The notes beneath the pieces were generated by a model. It was not told the DNA's origin. It ran no database searches and saw only the letters and a list, made by a program, of their open reading frames with translations. 64,000 bases of DNA, from NCBI RefSeq assembly GCF_000621165.1, contig NZ_JHZA01000007.1, positions 372,001-436,000 of the forward strand. The letters run 5' to 3'. This stretch comes from Enterovibrio calviensis DSM 14347 (GTDB lineage: Bacteria; Pseudomonadota; Gammaproteobacteria; Enterobacterales; Vibrionaceae). Each line of letters begins with the position of its first letter. Position 1 is the stretch's first letter. This document shows, piece by piece, positions 61,697 through 64,000 of this stretch. The position numbers and the translations under genes are program-made.

Positions 61697-63055
61697 ATGG
61701 CGACAACATGGATAAAGTCCCCCCTCGCAATATGGACTGGCACTGATGAAGACGCATCAGGCGGCCTTGTCGTACATGGCAACACGATTGCTGAATTGAT
61801 AGCGAAAGATGCCACGCCTTCCATGCCTATCGATCACATTGTCGATGCCAAAGACCATGTCGTGCTGCCAGGCTTGGTGAACGCCCATCACCATTTTTAT
61901 CAAACCTTGACCCGAGCGTATCCCGACGCCTTGGACAAGGAACTCTTTCATTGGCTCAAAGCCTTATATCCCGTTTGGGCAGGTCTTGATGAAGAGATGA
62001 TGCGATTAGGTACACAACTCGCGAGTGCAGAGCTTTTGCTATCTGGCTGCACCACAGCGTCTGATCATCACTACTTGATCCCCGTTGGTCTCGAACATGC
62101 TATCGACATTCAAGTTGAAGCAACCCGCGAACTCGGGCTGCGCACCGTATTAACCCGCGGATCAATGAGCTTAGGCGAAGATCAAGGTGGACTGCCGCCA
62201 CGACACACCATTCAAACTGAGCAAGCCATCATTGATGACAGCCTGAGGTTGATAAATAAATACCACCAGCCTGAATTCGGTGGCATGACACAAATCGCCC
62301 TCGCCCCTTGCTCACCCTTTTCAGTCACTACAGAATTAATGAAAGAAACCGCACGCGTGGCCAAACAACACAATGTCATGCTGCACACCCATCTTTGTGA
62401 AACCATCGACGAAGAAGACTTTTGTTTGGAAAAGTTCGGCCTTCGCCCCGTTGACTATCTCGAAGATGTCGGTTGGTTGCATGATCGCACTTGGCTGGCG
62501 CATGGCATCCATTTCAATGACGAAGAAATCAAACGCCTAGGGAAATCTGGCATCGGCATTTGCCACTGCCCAAGCTCCAACATGATGCTGGCGTCTGGCA
62601 TTTGCAGAAATCTAGAATTAGAAGCCGCAGGGGCATCTGTGGGGTTAGGCGTGGACGGCTCAGCATCTAACGACGGCTCAAACCTCGTCAATGAATTACG
62701 AATGGCCACGTACATTCAGCGGCTTCGGTACGGTTCAGCCAACGTCAGCCATCTTGACGCCTTTCGTTGGGCAACACAGGGTTCCGCAAAAAATATCGGA
62801 CGCAATGACATCGGCACCCTTGCTAAAGGTATGCTGGCGGACATCGCCATGTTTAAGCTCGATGAAATCCAGTTCTCTGGCAGTCACGACCCATTAGCAG
62901 CGCTTGTTTTATGTGGCGCACATCGTGCAGACAGAGTCATGGTTAACGGGGAGTGGCGAGTAAAAGACGCTAATCTCATTGATGTAGACACCCAAGAATT
63001 GATGATAAAGCATCGGGCAGCCGCAAAAAGGCTGGCGGGAAAAGCCGAGCGTTAA
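61697..63055 (+). CDS. 8-oxoguanine deaminase (amidohydrolase)
   Basis: A 452-residue TIM-barrel amidohydrolase. The HxH metal motif is in VNAHHHFYQTLTRAYP (about 62-77; H64 and H66). ..HTHLCETIDEEDF.. (near 235), ..HGIHFNDEEI.. (near 270) and ..GLGVDGSASNDGSN.. (near 320, metal Asp) match the 8-oxoguanine deaminase / cytosine-deaminase-like group. Closest group by motifs is 8-oxoguanine deaminase, which yields urate and ammonia; a guanine deaminase or another s-triazine-type activity cannot be excluded. ATG 61697 is chosen. It is the last gene of the cluster. Confidence 0.8.
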   Translation: MATTWIKSPLAIWTGTDEDASGGLVVHGNTIAELIAKDATPSMPIDHIVDAKDHVVLPGLVNAHHHFYQTLTRAYPDALDKELFHWLKALYPVWAGLDEEMMRLGTQLASAELLLSGCTTASDHHYLIPVGLEHAIDIQVEATRELGLRTVLTRGSMSLGEDQGGLPPRHTIQTEQAIIDDSLRLINKYHQPEFGGMTQIALAPCSPFSVTTELMKETARVAKQHNVMLHTHLCETIDEEDFCLEKFGLRPVDYLEDVGWLHDRTWLAHGIHFNDEEIKRLGKSGIGICHCPSSNMMLASGICRNLELEAAGASVGLGVDGSASNDGSNLVNELRMATYIQRLRYGSANVSHLDAFRWATQGSAKNIGRNDIGTLAKGMLADIAMFKLDEIQFSGSHDPLAALVLCGAHRADRVMVNGEWRVKDANLIDVDTQELMIKHRAAAKRLAGKAER

Positions 63056-63594
63056 ATTGACATTGTTACAGTCGACAAATAGGTTGTTTCCGCAGGTAAT
63101 CCCACGTCTATTTTCTTGTTGTTGAGAAAATCAGCCTATGGGTCGAACACCCAATCGCTCACTTCTCTCCCCATAACGTGGAGCCTTCTATCGTGATCCT
63201 TCTCAGAACAGAATACATCCCTCCTCCAAAGAAACAGGAAAAAGACCTAAGACAATAATGCTCAACGCCTTATTTATATTAAGTTAAAGAAGATTGGGGG
63301 CAATAAACTAGAGGCATATAGGCGTATCAAGCAGCACAGAACAACCGGATCAAATTAATAGGTTAGAATATTATGATATATCCATATACCCAGAGTTTCA
63401 TATAAAAGACATCCCAAGAATGCGCTTTCATAGATAATCCTCGCGGCCGTACGCAACACCATGACAGTCGTGTTTCTCCTAGTGATGTGCAACTAATTTA
63501 ACGTTCATTTTTGCTTCCAACGTGCGAGTTTCGACCTTCCTTGTTGCTAGTGGCCAAAACAATAAATAAAAAACATGCGAAGAAGGATATTTCA
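63056..63594. other. 539-bp intergenic region, no gene seen
   Basis: No credible frame. It contains a short fragment (TATACCCAGAG near 63385) that only partly resembles the arm of the repeat family. No terminator with a T-run was seen after the deaminase gene. Confidence 0.5.
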
Positions 63595-64000
63595 ATGTCA
63601 AAAAGGCTCATCTTGTCATCGTTCGCGTTATCATTCGCCACGCTTATGACACCAACAGTAAACGCAGAGTGTTTAGGAAACGTCTACTCGATCAATGGTG
63701 GTCGGGGCGACGTCGGTTTTTTTCTTGATATTAAAGAAACAGATCGATTAACTGGCTATGCCGATGCCAAAGAACGCGCAATTATCAATTCTCGGGCAGC
63801 ATTTAGTAGTTCTGCCATGGCCTATGAACCCACTCTTAATCGAACCTACTATGTTAGTGTCATCCGCCCCTCCAAATACTATGTTGAGGATGCAGAAAGT
63901 TATGTGTCATCCGATGATTTTAAAAAACTCCCGCTTCACGCTTCAGGTTCATTGACCAATCAACTTGCTTACTATGACCACGATAGCCAGCTACATACCG
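63595..64000 (+). CDS. secreted protein, 3' end outside window
   Basis: ATG 63595 has AAGGA about seven bases upstream. The N-terminus is a signal peptide (ILSSFALSFATLMTPTVNA, cleavage near residue 24), followed by ECLGNVYSINGGRGDVGFF and a stretch rich in Tyr, Ser and Asp. No stop is reached by base 64000 (135 codons). It is an exported or surface protein, but too little is visible to name a family. Confidence 0.55.
   Translation, partial: MSKRLILSSFALSFATLMTPTVNAECLGNVYSINGGRGDVGFFLDIKETDRLTGYADAKERAIINSRAAFSSSAMAYEPTLNRTYYVSVIRPSKYYVEDAESYVSSDDFKKLPLHASGSLTNQLAYYDHDSQLHT

Noticed and set aside
63380-63410. Fifth copy of the inverted-repeat family near 63385 (TATACCCAGAG)
   Set aside because: Only about eight bases agree and no inverted arm is present nearby.

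Overview
This window looks like part of a Vibrio chromosome, most likely the second (smaller) one. The strongest indications are a haem-utilisation locus with the gene order known from Vibrio (hutWXZ divergent from tonB-exbB-exbD-hutBCD), a vxrABC two-component locus directly next to pntAB as in V. cholerae chromosome II, a DUF368/PopT gene, and abundant Vibrio-type palindromic repeats. No rRNA, tRNA, prophage, insertion sequence, integron or CRISPR array was seen. Coordinates and starts come from reading the sequence; family names come from recognised motifs and no database search was run.

Layout. 1-3.6 kb: an ACT-domain gene cut by the left edge and small unknown genes, three of them encoding cysteine-rich (zinc-ribbon type) miniproteins. 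3.8-15.4 kb: an MsbA-like ABC exporter, haem receptor hutA, hutZ-hutX-hutW on the minus strand, and divergently tonB-exbB-exbD-hutB-hutC-hutD. Fur-box-like sites lie in both promoter regions. 15.7-25.2 kb: a Gfo/Idh/MocA oxidoreductase, chrA divergent from a LysR regulator, a PlsC-type acyltransferase, an AraC-like protein, a nadD-like gene divergent from nadE, an HD hydrolase and a short yoaH. 25.3-32.8 kb: a TraF-like outer-membrane protein, vxrC-vxrB-vxrA, pntB-pntA. 33-44 kb: small regulators, a BASS-type transporter, a UshA-family phosphoesterase without signal peptide, a pirin, popT, a three-gene copper-delivery cluster (membrane protein, SCO, PCuAC), then lpp convergent with an L,D-transpeptidase. 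44-52.4 kb: msrPQ, MATE and AEC transporters, an SgrR-like regulator. 53-63 kb: a nearly complete purine-ring catabolic cluster, puuE-uraD-alc-allA-puuD on the minus strand and uraH, two NCS2 permeases and an 8-oxoguanine deaminase on the plus strand. The right edge cuts a secreted-protein gene.

How the genes work together. The hut block is a full haem route: HutA at the outer membrane, TonB-ExbB-ExbD energy, HutBCD across the inner membrane, then HutX/HutZ/HutW for intracellular haem handling and degradation. The purine block takes urate (imported, or made by deaminating 8-oxoguanine) through PuuD, UraH, UraD, PuuE, allantoicase and AllA to glyoxylate and urea. Lpp and the L,D-transpeptidase are probable enzyme and substrate.

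Two signals are not explained by genes. First, eight exact matches to the MatP-binding matS consensus (GTGACRNYGTCAC) lie between 16.5 and 48.2 kb, where about 0.015 is expected by chance in 64 kb; this marks the window as part of a replication-terminus (Ter) domain, with unusually dense sites. Second, four copies of an inverted-repeat element with TATACCCAA(A/G)CAACCT-type ends lie between genes, one of them a longer 163-bp form.
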